Shown piece by piece: positions 44,301 to 50,708 of a DNA stretch of 64,000 bases. The stretch comes from Duganella guangzhouensis (lineage in GTDB: Bacteria; Pseudomonadota; Gammaproteobacteria; Burkholderiales; Burkholderiaceae_D). Made by a program: the position numbers and the translations under genes. A model generated the notes under the pieces. That model searched no databases. It had not been told where the DNA came from and saw only the letters and a list, made by a program, of their open reading frames with translations. How positions within the stretch are numbered: the stretch's first letter is position 1; each line of letters opens with the position of its first letter. Location of the stretch: positions 1 through 64,000 of the forward strand of contig NZ_WKJK01000015.1 of NCBI RefSeq assembly GCF_009674535.1, read 5' to 3'.

Positions 44301-45092
44301 GATACCGGCGCGATGAATTCGTTGGGTGTGATGTATGAAAGCGGCGAGGGCGTCGAGCGCTCGGAAGCACTGAGTATCGAATGGATCTCCAAGGCTGCCG
44401 AGATTGGCGATTTTTATGCTTCCCGTAATATTGGCTGGCGCTACCGTCGCGGCACCGGCGTGCCGATGGATGGAGCGATCGCGCGCCGCTATCTCACCGA
44501 TGCCGCCGAGCTGGGCAACGACAATGCGCAGAGCGAGCTGGCCGACGTGTTCCTGAACGGCGAGGGCGTGGCGGTCGATTACCCGATGGCGAATTACTGG
44601 GCGCGTCGCGCCATCGATGGTGGCAGCGTACACGGCAAGGCTATCCTCGGCTACCTGTACGCCTACGGCCGTGGCGAGAAGAAGGATGCGACCACGGCGG
44701 TGGGGCTGTGGCAGTCGGCCGCCGCCTCGGGCGATTCGATGGCGCAGTTCCAGCTGGGGCTGGCGTATTCCAATGGTCTCGGTGTCGAGAAAGATAGCCG
44801 CAAGGCGCGCAACTTCCTGCGCCAGGCCGCCGACGCGGGCAACCTCTACGGCCGTATCTATTTTGACGATCTGGTGATGCGCGATGATCCGGGCAAGAAG
44901 GAGGTGGAGCGCGTGATTGATTCCTTCACCAAGCTGGCCAACGCCGGTGTGGCCAATGCGGCTGAATTGCTCAGCCAATACTACGCGAATGGCATCGGCG
45001 TGGCGAAAGATGCGGGCCAGGCCGAGCGTTGGGCCAAGCTGGCGACCGGCAAGGTTGCCAGTGCGGCCAGCACCGAGGCGGCGCCGCACTGA
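41331..45092 (+). CDS. Exported DUF3857/transglutaminase-like protein with C-terminal Sel1 repeats
   Basis: 1253 residues from MRIPSLILLSALLSGASVLHA, a Sec signal; the frame is open further upstream without a signal. A DUF3857 domain (about residues 60-260) is followed by a transglutaminase-like core with Cys345 (RYGDCKDKSYLL), His388 (TWFDHAIV) and Asp403 (FVDPTRS). After a long beta-rich middle part, residues from about 930 form six or so Sel1-type repeats, such as LGVMYESGEGVERSEALSIE and LGLAYSNGLGVEKDSRKA. DUF3857-transglutaminase proteins are common in envelopes, but the Sel1 tail is unusual. It probably acts as a periplasmic scaffold or peptidase-like enzyme. Function unknown. Confidence 0.85.
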   Translation: MRIPSLILLSALLSGASVLHAAPVKPAATKSSDDPTFARGTPVPAWAAPLADAPATKREDPVVLRLSDTQVRVAPTPVVLRSRVIQVNERSSLSRIGQFAINYLPKHQKLSLHKVAILRGGEVLDRTATVNIRLLDREQGLEQGMYGGARSAQLLMDDVRIGDALWVVYSVEGENPVFGNAWSGEFSLESDEPIELIRLTVTHPKDKPLYWRQLGDFRKDEIKPEVDTVGNQERLRFELRGVDAVESEAAISSDYLPIRMIQFSPYADWHGVAAWANTLFPQPSRSPELDKLVATFRKQPTLEAQASEALRWVQDEIRYFSVSIGENSHRPQAPDVVLKHRYGDCKDKSYLLTTMLNQLGIAARPVLVNAQGPKVPGKVLPTATWFDHAIVRLELDGKVYFVDPTRSSERGPISQRPVVLPDGLGLVVDGATTALAPLPPERLEQPTFDVTEKISVVAMDGPGKLDLTETYRARWANWAREHYAGLSERETRNELIALLDKQYPGATLNGKPRFVDDAEANTYQVIVQYDLPKPITKKDDVYSIDYDTKVVAGTLQVPGKVTRNFPLALAPTHHRYRLQIDWPGDMRMVGSSAARDIENPHFSMHQEYSIIGNRTELLVDYMVSSSTVPAADVPALQQAAKQLNTAMEASFRLPEYATVKEDGRTIPLRHLAAVRNAIVDGERMRHFDFSQLGDAAQLQQFCAAAADAVDLRPINGAAGRLLRQGVTAMEKYMQQRGIRRCLAQLDFAWGDYERAQTFYEADAPLKDDDALLAELAWARALSGNADGALEASQRYIAARIKSGALDVYDLTQVLALYARTGKPLPADLRNRAARYAEGPWPRPVLAYQLGKLKEDALLAYADRQQFDQRDRMLSDAWFYIAQQRYAGGDVAGARKALNWVRMHGIFGTPQLHQALGELWHADYGDADYRNGMIADQEGESRKALELLERAAARGHGAAMKALAAKYQDGSGVSKDVQRAAALFRQAGEHGDTGAMNSLGVMYESGEGVERSEALSIEWISKAAEIGDFYASRNIGWRYRRGTGVPMDGAIARRYLTDAAELGNDNAQSELADVFLNGEGVAVDYPMANYWARRAIDGGSVHGKAILGYLYAYGRGEKKDATTAVGLWQSAAASGDSMAQFQLGLAYSNGLGVEKDSRKARNFLRQAADAGNLYGRIYFDDLVMRDDPGKKEVERVIDSFTKLANAGVANAAELLSQYYANGIGVAKDAGQAERWAKLATGKVASAASTEAAPH

Positions 45093-45100
45093 GCGGAGCG

Positions 45101-45121
45101 GGCAGGCGTTGCAGACCTGCC
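45101..45121 (+). terminator. Weak terminator-like hairpin after the DUF3857 gene
   Basis: GGCAGG (45101-45106) pairs with CCTGCC (45116-45121); a T-rich run follows only 12 nt later, so termination efficiency is doubtful. Confidence 0.35.
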
Positions 45122-45161
45122 AATCTTGCTGTGTTTTTTCAGCAAAAACAAGGGTTTGCTA

Positions 45162-45190
45162 TTGCGTTCGGGGAATGACGCTGCCATAAT
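45162..45190 (+). promoter_or_regulatory. Promoter of the tRNA-Glu pair
   Basis: TTGCGT (45162-45167), 17 nt, CATAAT (45185-45190), then the GC-rich ACGCGCC discriminator usual for stable RNA promoters, 15 nt before the tRNA. Confidence 0.65.
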
Positions 45191-45205
45191 ACGCGCCTTG
45201 GAAAT

Positions 45206-45281
45206 GTCCCCATCGTCTAGAGGCCTAGGACATCACCCTTTCACGGTGAGTACCGGGGTTCGAATCCCCGTGGGGACGCCA
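45206..45281 (+). tRNA. tRNA-Glu(TTC)
   Basis: Fourth copy, identical to the three at 39.1-39.7 kb. Confidence 0.97.
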
Positions 45282-45316
45282 AAAGACATTTCCAATGGCC
45301 AGTACGGACAGTTTCT

Positions 45317-45392
45317 GTCCCCATCGTCTAGAGGCCTAGGACATCACCCTTTCACGGTGAGTACCGGGGTTCGAATCCCCGTGGGGACGCCA
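45317..45392 (+). tRNA. tRNA-Glu(TTC)
   Basis: Fifth copy, 35 nt after the fourth, ending just before a strong hairpin terminator. Confidence 0.97.
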
Positions 45393-45397
45393 AATCA

Positions 45398-45428
45398 TGC
45401 AAAAAGCCGCCTAGTGCGGCTTTTTGCA
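45398..45428. terminator. Bidirectional terminator between tRNA-Glu and the subtilase gene
   Basis: A perfect 13-bp stem, TGCAAAAAGCCGC with GCGGCTTTTTGCA, and the loop CTAGT. The A/T flanks inside the stem give a T-run on both strands, so it can end both the tRNA transcript and the convergent subtilase operon. Confidence 0.85.
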
Positions 45429-45437
45429 TTTCAGCCC

Positions 45438-47300
45438 TCACCACGCCAGCGGCGCGTAGCCGATCGGCGGCCGGTAGTAGGGCAACATGCCCAGCGCGAA
45501 CGGATCGTAGGCTGGCATCATCATCGGCATCATCTGCTGCGGTTGCATGGCCGGCTGTGCCGGCTGCGTTTGCAGCCCCACCGCCAGTAACACGTCCGGC
45601 AAGCCGTAGCCTACCCGGCTTGGGTCGCCCTGGCTGACCCGGCGCGCGCTGGCGCGGATGATCTGGAACAGCCGCTCCACGCGTTCGGGGCCGCGCGGCT
45701 TGTACTGCGGCGTCTGCAATTCCGGATGATGGGCCAGCGTCAGCGCCGCCAGCCCGGTCACGTGTGGTGTTGCCATCGAGGTGCCATCCCAGGCCGCGAA
45801 GTTATTCGGCGGCACGCAGGAGGTGATGGCCACGCCCGGCGCGCACACCGCCACCTGCGGTCCGAAGCAACTGAACTTGGCAGTGAAGTAGCCGTAGGCG
45901 TCGACGTTGCTGTCCAGCGTTTGCGCGTGATAGCTGTCGGCCGGGAATTCGTCCAGCTTGCCGATGGCGGCCACCGCCAGCACATTGGGCGACGAGGCCG
46001 GATACTGCACCGCGCCGCCCGAGTTGCCGGCCGCGACAATGCACGCCACACCGGCCCGCTTGGCGCGCAGGATCTGCTGTTCCAGCGCTTCCGACACGTC
46101 GGCCCCGCCCAGCGACAGGTTGACCACGTCGATCTGTTTTTCGATGCAGTATTCCAGCGCGTCGATCAACTGGCTGACCTGGCCGCCAGGGAACAGCTTG
46201 CAGGCATGGACTTCGGCGTCCGGCGCAAAGCCGCGTATGCCGCTGGCGATGTCGGCCGCCGCGATCACGCCGGCGCAGTGGGTGCCGTGGCCCAGCGTGT
46301 CCTGGTCCCAGCTGTTGGGATTGGTCTTCTTGTTGATCACGTCGAAGCCGGCGTGGATGCCGTGCAGATTGTCGTGGCTGGTGGCGGCGCCGGAATCGAT
46401 GATGGCGATCTTCACGCCCTGGCCGCGATAGTTGCCGGGCAGCTGATCCAGTCGCATCGCTTTCTGTCCCCAGCCGTAGGCGCGCTGACGCGGAAAGCCG
46501 GCCAGCGCCGGCCAATCCGACAGCGCGCGCAGCGCCACCACATTGGCTTGCTCGTTGCTGATGTCGGGATCGCTCTGGTAAAAGCTCCAGTAGTCGGCCT
46601 TGGGTTTGACATAAAGGCCACGCACGGTGTCGCGGGTTTCACCAAACAGCGACAGCGTGACCTGGCCGTTGACGTCGGTCACGCCGCTGGCCGGTAGCAT
46701 GCTGCCGAACAGCGACACTTCGGCGTTGGCCTGCGGCGCGCCATCCTTGCCGATCACGCTGATGATGGCGTTCAGCACCGGCCCGCTGCTATCGGTGGGC
46801 GCCACGCCGGTGACCATGACCGGCTGGCGCAGTTGCGGGTCCATCAGGTTCAGATGCTGATCGTGTTCGACCAGTAGCCGGCCCTGGCCTTGCTGGTGCA
46901 GGGCGACGGCTTTCTGCTCCGTCATGCGCGCCACCAGCACGCCTTGGCCGCCGCCCATGCCATCGGCCAGCGTGCCCAGCACGGATTTGGGGCCGACTTT
47001 GTCGACCACTTCGATATCGCTGCTGTCGCGCAGCGCCTGCTCCAGCGCGGCGAATTGCAGGGGTTGCAGTCCCAGCGTCTGCAAGCCGTCCTGCCCCTGG
47101 CGCGGCGCGATCACATACTGTTTCTTGCGGGCGCTGACGTTGCGGCCGCTGGTGTCGGCGCGGCCGTTGGTGTGTGGCGTGGTGTCGCTGTTGTCGGCGC
47201 TGGCGCTGACCGCGTCTGCTGGCACGGCGGTGGGGCGGGCCTCGCCGCCGCTGGTGGGATCGGGCGGCGTGACGCTGCCGCCATTGGTAGTCTTGGGCAT
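45438..47300 (-). CDS. Subtilisin-like S8 family serine peptidase
   Basis: 620 residues. The catalytic triad is Asp302 (AIIDSGAATSHD), His338 (LGHGTHCAGVIAA) and Ser508 (DGTSMATPHVTG); Asn426 is the oxyanion residue (AAGNSGG). Residues 1-55 are a disordered Thr/Ser/Pro-rich segment with no classical Sec signal peptide. Residues 60-155 look like a prodomain (QYVIAPRQ, DIEVVDKVGPK, RLLVEHDQHLNLMD). Residues 160-240 form a carboxypeptidase-regulatory/Ig-like beta domain (GKDGAPQANAEVSLFG) inserted before the catalytic domain. The C-terminus is Gln/Met/Pro-rich. It is the last gene of a three-gene run with a prodomain-like protein 10 nt upstream. Confidence 0.93.
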   Translation of the reverse strand: MPKTTNGGSVTPPDPTSGGEARPTAVPADAVSASADNSDTTPHTNGRADTSGRNVSARKKQYVIAPRQGQDGLQTLGLQPLQFAALEQALRDSSDIEVVDKVGPKSVLGTLADGMGGGQGVLVARMTEQKAVALHQQGQGRLLVEHDQHLNLMDPQLRQPVMVTGVAPTDSSGPVLNAIISVIGKDGAPQANAEVSLFGSMLPASGVTDVNGQVTLSLFGETRDTVRGLYVKPKADYWSFYQSDPDISNEQANVVALRALSDWPALAGFPRQRAYGWGQKAMRLDQLPGNYRGQGVKIAIIDSGAATSHDNLHGIHAGFDVINKKTNPNSWDQDTLGHGTHCAGVIAAADIASGIRGFAPDAEVHACKLFPGGQVSQLIDALEYCIEKQIDVVNLSLGGADVSEALEQQILRAKRAGVACIVAAGNSGGAVQYPASSPNVLAVAAIGKLDEFPADSYHAQTLDSNVDAYGYFTAKFSCFGPQVAVCAPGVAITSCVPPNNFAAWDGTSMATPHVTGLAALTLAHHPELQTPQYKPRGPERVERLFQIIRASARRVSQGDPSRVGYGLPDVLLAVGLQTQPAQPAMQPQQMMPMMMPAYDPFALGMLPYYRPPIGYAPLAW

Positions 47301-47310
47301 GATGTTCCTT

Positions 47311-47613
47311 TCAAAAGGAATCGAAGGGGCCGCTGTCGAATAGCGACAACGGCCGGTCCGGTTCTATCGTTAATTGATGGGTGGGCGAGCCGGTCTGGCG
47401 AAAGTGCTGATCCAGCAGGCGCGCCTTGTCGAGACTGATTTCCACCACGGCGGTGTGCGGCCGTTCGCGCGGGCCGATCAGATCGATCACGGCGATGTCG
47501 GGATCGATCGCGGCCACCGTGAGGAAATCGTTGAGCGGCGCACCGCGCGCGGCATGGACCAGGAAGCGGGCCTTGTCGGGTTGCGCCGGTGCATCGGGGA
47601 AGGGATCGGGCAT
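47311..47613 (-). CDS. Free-standing subtilase prodomain-like protein, possible inhibitor
   Basis: 100 residues, no signal peptide. By eye it aligns with residues 60-155 of the adjacent S8 peptidase: PDIAVIDLIGPR against SDIEVVDKVGPK, VVEISLDKARLLDQHFRQ against VLVARMTEQKAVALHQQG, and LTIEPDRPLSLFD against LLVEHDQHLNLMD. Subtilase prodomains act as intramolecular chaperones and inhibitors, and free I9-type relatives inhibit proteases in trans. This suggests a dedicated inhibitor or folding helper of the neighbouring peptidase. That function is inference from the alignment and the 10-nt spacing. Confidence 0.6.
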   Translation of the reverse strand: MPDPFPDAPAQPDKARFLVHAARGAPLNDFLTVAAIDPDIAVIDLIGPRERPHTAVVEISLDKARLLDQHFRQTGSPTHQLTIEPDRPLSLFDSGPFDSF

Positions 47614-47636
47614 GAAGCTCTCCTAAAAAGGCAGCG

Positions 47637-47664
47637 CCCTCCGGCAGCCAGGGCCGCCGGAGGG
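47637..47664 (-). promoter_or_regulatory. Intercistronic hairpin with U-tract before the prodomain-like gene
   Basis: CCCTCCGGC (47637-47645) pairs with GCCGGAGGG (47656-47664). On the coding (minus) strand it is followed after 7 nt by TTTTT and then AGGAGAG, the ribosome binding site of the next gene. It could act as a leaky terminator or a stabiliser that sets the ratio of the repeat protein to the two downstream products. Confidence 0.5.
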
Positions 47665-47683
47665 TTGAAGGGAATGTGCTGCG

Positions 47684-48589
47684 TCAATGCAGCGTGGTTT
47701 GACCGTAGAGCGCGCTGTTGCCTTGCTGGGCCGCCAGTTGCGACAGCTGGGCCAGCTGCGCCAGTTGTGCCTGCTGCTGCGCGTAGGCCGCCGTCACCGG
47801 ATCGACGCCAAACGGCAGCATGCCGCCCAACTGGCCGGCGATGCCGCCCATGGTGTTGCCGAGGCCGGAGTTACCGAAGATGCCGCCGATGGCGCCGCCC
47901 AGCGGCTGGCCGACGCTCTTGATGATGTTGCCGAACCAGCCCTGCGGCGCCAGTCCCTGCTGGGCCAGCGCTTCCTGCTGCGCATAGGCGGCGCTGACCG
48001 GATCGACGCCGAACGGCAGCAAATTGTGCGGCGATGGAATGAAGGGGCTGATGATGCCGGTGTAGGGATGGGCTTTGCGGATCAGGTCGCCGATCCAGCC
48101 TTGCGGCGCCAGCCCTTGCTGTGCATAGGCCGCAGCCACCGGGTCGACGCCAAACGGCAGCATGCCGCCCAACTGCCCGGCGATACCGCCGATGGTGTTG
48201 CCCAGGCCCGAGTTGCCGAAGGCACCGCCGATCGCGCCGCCCAGCGGCCGCGCGACATTCTTGATGATGTTGCCGAACCAGCCTTGCGGCGCCAGTTGAC
48301 CCAACTGGCCCAGCTGCGCCTGCTGCAGTAGTTGCTGTTGCTGCGCCTGTTGCGCGTAGGCGGCGGCCACCGGGTCGGTGCCGAACGGAAGCAGCGAGCC
48401 GCCGATGCCACCGGCCGCCTGGCCGATGCTGCGGCCGAGGTTGGCGTTACCGAACAGGCCGCCGATACCGCGCCCGATCAGGCCGCCCAGTGGCGCGCCC
48501 AGCAGGCCGCCAAAGAAGCCCTGTGGAGCCAGTTCACCCAGTTGTTGCGGGAGTAGTTGTTGTCCGTAATATTGTTGAAACTCGTTCAT
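47684..48589 (-). CDS. Glycine-zipper repeat protein of unknown function
   Basis: 301 residues, first gene of the operon with the prodomain-like protein and subtilase. It consists of four imperfect repeats: residues 20-81, 99-158, 160-205 (shortened) and 213-272. Each begins LAPQGWFGN or similar and ends LPFGVDPVAAAYAQQ. The middle of the full units is glycine-zipper-like (PLGGAIGGAFGNSGLGN, then GGIAGQLGG). Gln-rich linkers separate them. There is no Sec signal and no known family. Glycine zippers pack membrane helices or amyloid-like structures, so pore, fibre or surface roles are all conceivable. The identical spacing of the VDPV-AAYAQQ ends makes them candidate processing sites for the subtilase, which is speculation. 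Confidence 0.7.
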   Translation of the reverse strand: MNEFQQYYGQQLLPQQLGELAPQGFFGGLLGAPLGGLIGRGIGGLFGNANLGRSIGQAAGGIGGSLLPFGTDPVAAAYAQQAQQQQLLQQAQLGQLGQLAPQGWFGNIIKNVARPLGGAIGGAFGNSGLGNTIGGIAGQLGGMLPFGVDPVAAAYAQQGLAPQGWIGDLIRKAHPYTGIISPFIPSPHNLLPFGVDPVSAAYAQQEALAQQGLAPQGWFGNIIKSVGQPLGGAIGGIFGNSGLGNTMGGIAGQLGGMLPFGVDPVTAAYAQQQAQLAQLAQLSQLAAQQGNSALYGQTTLH

Positions 48590-48742
48590 GACATCTCCTG
48601 GTTATTGATAGCGTGGACAGCCGGCGCCTTGCGCCGCACTGGTAGGATTGGACTGAAGCCCGAACCTGAAGTTTTGGTATTCTTGGTGGCCGTCCGGCGT
48701 TAATCGGGTATCATCCAGCCTCGATTTTTCCTGCACGAATAC

Positions 48743-49879
48743 ATGATGAAATTCCACCGCCTGGACCTGTTTTGCCGCGTGGTCGACAACTACGGCGATA
48801 TCGGCATCTGCTGGCGCCTGGCGCGCCAGCTGGTGCGCGAGCATGGCCTGGCCGTCACGCTGTACGTGGACGATCTGGTCAGCTTCCGCCGCATCTGCCC
48901 GCCGGTCGATACGCAGGCCGAGCGCCAGCAGCTGGAGGGCGTGACGGTGCGCCACTGGCGCGATCAGGACGGCGTCTACGCGCCGGCCCAGGTGGCGGAC
49001 ATCGTGGTGGAATTCTTCGCGGTCGACCTTCCGCCCGGCTACATCGACGCCATGGCGCAGTGCGAGCCGCGTCCGCTGTGGTTCAACCTGGAGGGACTGA
49101 CGGCAGAGGAGTGGGTGGAGGGTTGCCACCGCCTGCCATCGCTGCAGAATCGCGGCTTGATGAAGCATTTCTTCTTCCCCGGCTTTACCGCCAACACCGG
49201 CGGCCTGCTGCGCGAGGCGGAACTGGCGCAGTTGCAGGCGCAGTGCGAACCGGCGGCTTTCCTGCGCTCGCTGGGACTGACGGCGCCGGAGATCGCGGCC
49301 ACCAAGGTGTCGCTGTTCTGCTATCCGCACGCGCCGGTGTCGGCGCTGTTTGAGGCGTGGCAGAACGGCGCGCAGCCATTGACCTGCCTGGTGCCGGAAG
49401 GCGTGGCGAGCGAGGCGGTGCGTGCCCACATGGGCGGCGACGCTGTGGCCGGCACGGTGGCCACGCGCGGCGCGCTGACGGTGCGGGTGCTGCCGTTCGT
49501 GCCGCAGCCGGATTACGACCGGTTGCTGTGGTCGTGCGACCTGAATTTCGTGCGCGGCGAGGATTCCTTCGTGCGCGCGCAGTGGGCCGGCAAGCCCTTC
49601 ATCTGGCACATCTACCCGCAGGACGAAAACCTGCATCACAAGAAGCTGCGTGCCTTCCTGCAGCGCTACGCGCCGCAACTACCGGCGCTGGCCGATTTTT
49701 CGCTGCGCTGGAACGGCGCGCCGGTGCATGGTGAATCCGACAACTGGGCCGCCTCCTGGGCGGCGCTGGCGGCGGAAGCCGGTGACGCCACCGCCCGCGC
49801 CGCAGCATGGCAGCAACAAATGCTGGCGCACGGTGATCTGGCCACCAATTTGCTAGCGTTTGCCGCCACGCTGAGATAG
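48743..49879 (+). CDS. earP: EF-P arginine rhamnosyltransferase EarP
   Basis: 378-residue GT-B glycosyltransferase that transfers rhamnose from dTDP-rhamnose to Arg32 of EF-P. The family start RLDLFCRVVDNYGDIGICWR and the C-terminal FVRGEDSFVRAQWAGKPFIW with HIYPQ are diagnostic. An ATG 3 nt downstream is an equal start choice. Its substrate protein is encoded next, 112 nt downstream. Confidence 0.96.
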   Translation: MMKFHRLDLFCRVVDNYGDIGICWRLARQLVREHGLAVTLYVDDLVSFRRICPPVDTQAERQQLEGVTVRHWRDQDGVYAPAQVADIVVEFFAVDLPPGYIDAMAQCEPRPLWFNLEGLTAEEWVEGCHRLPSLQNRGLMKHFFFPGFTANTGGLLREAELAQLQAQCEPAAFLRSLGLTAPEIAATKVSLFCYPHAPVSALFEAWQNGAQPLTCLVPEGVASEAVRAHMGGDAVAGTVATRGALTVRVLPFVPQPDYDRLLWSCDLNFVRGEDSFVRAQWAGKPFIWHIYPQDENLHHKKLRAFLQRYAPQLPALADFSLRWNGAPVHGESDNWAASWAALAAEAGDATARAAAWQQQMLAHGDLATNLLAFAATLR

Positions 49880-49991
49880 GCGCTTAGCGAAAAAACAGGT
49901 ACAATGCCGGGTTCAGCTCTGTACCGCTTTTTACGATCAACCGTCAGGCGACGATGATCTTTACGCAACCACCTTATTAAGTAGAATCGCT

Positions 49992-50567
49992 ATGAAACCA
50001 GCAAAAGAAATTCGCGTCGGCAACATTATTATGGTTGACGCTAAGCCATTCATCGTCCTGCGTTCCGACGTCAACGGCTCGAGCCGCACCGGCTTCACCT
50101 ACAAGTGGAAAATGAAAAACCTGCTGACCAACGCTCCTTTCGAAAGCGTGTTCCGCGGTGACGACAAGTTCGACGTGGTGGTTCTGGACAAAAAGCCAGT
50201 GACCTACTCGTACTTCGCCGACCCACTGTACGTGTTCATGGATGCTGACTACGAACAGTACGAAATCGAAGAAGAAAACCTGGGCGACGCTCTGAACTAC
50301 CTGAAAGACGGCATGGAATGCGAAGCCGTGTTCTACGACGGTAAAGCGATCTCGGTTGAATTGCCAACCACCATCCAGCGTCAGATCATCTACTCGGAAC
50401 CAGCTGTTAAAGGCAACACCTCGGGTAACGTGACCAAGGAAGCCAAGATCGAAAACGCGATCGAATCGAAACAGTTCACCATCCAGGTGCCACTGTTCGT
50501 GTCGCAAGACGACGTTGTGGAAATCGACACCCGCACCAACGAATTCAAGAAAGTTGTGCGTAACTAA
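49992..50567 (+). CDS. efp: Elongation factor P
   Basis: 191-residue translation factor that relieves ribosome stalling at polyproline stretches. The tip loop NGSSRTGF has Arg at position 32, the residue modified by EarP, rather than the Lys used with EpmAB. Domains KOW-like, OB1 and OB2 are complete. A strong terminator follows. Confidence 0.97.
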   Translation: MKPAKEIRVGNIIMVDAKPFIVLRSDVNGSSRTGFTYKWKMKNLLTNAPFESVFRGDDKFDVVVLDKKPVTYSYFADPLYVFMDADYEQYEIEEENLGDALNYLKDGMECEAVFYDGKAISVELPTTIQRQIIYSEPAVKGNTSGNVTKEAKIENAIESKQFTIQVPLFVSQDDVVEIDTRTNEFKKVVRN

Positions 50568-50586
50568 TACGCAATCTTTCTATGGA

Positions 50587-50620
50587 AGCACGCCGCGCGC
50601 AAGCCGGCGTGCTTTTTTTT
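50587..50620 (+). terminator. Rho-independent terminator of efp
   Basis: AGCACGCCG (50587-50595) pairs with CGGCGTGCT (50605-50613), followed by eight T including the last stem base. Confidence 0.9.
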
Positions 50621-50708
50621 TATCAATTTTTGTGGTGGAAGTGTTAACCTCTGATATATTAATGCGACGCAACAAATTCGGCGCATTAGTGATAACCACG
50701 GGGATGGC

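Noticed and set aside
41970..45089. A 1039-codon open frame on the minus strand opposite the DUF3857 gene
   Set aside because: It mirrors the codon structure of the GC-rich sense gene and has no family-like sequence; the plus-strand frame has a signal peptide, a triad and Sel1 repeats.
39585..45281. Integrative element bounded by tRNA-Glu attachment sites
   Set aside because: The flanking repeats are complete functional tRNAs and no integrase, phage or plasmid gene lies between them; kept only as a recombination-prone stretch.
45126..45590. Open frame across the last two tRNA-Glu genes and the subtilase end
   Set aside because: It reads through tRNA genes and a terminator, then antisense to the subtilase.
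45438..48589. RiPP/cyanobactin-type peptide pathway with subtilase maturation
   Set aside because: No leader-peptide motif, cyclase, radical SAM or transporter gene is nearby; only the repeat plus subtilase resemblance remains.
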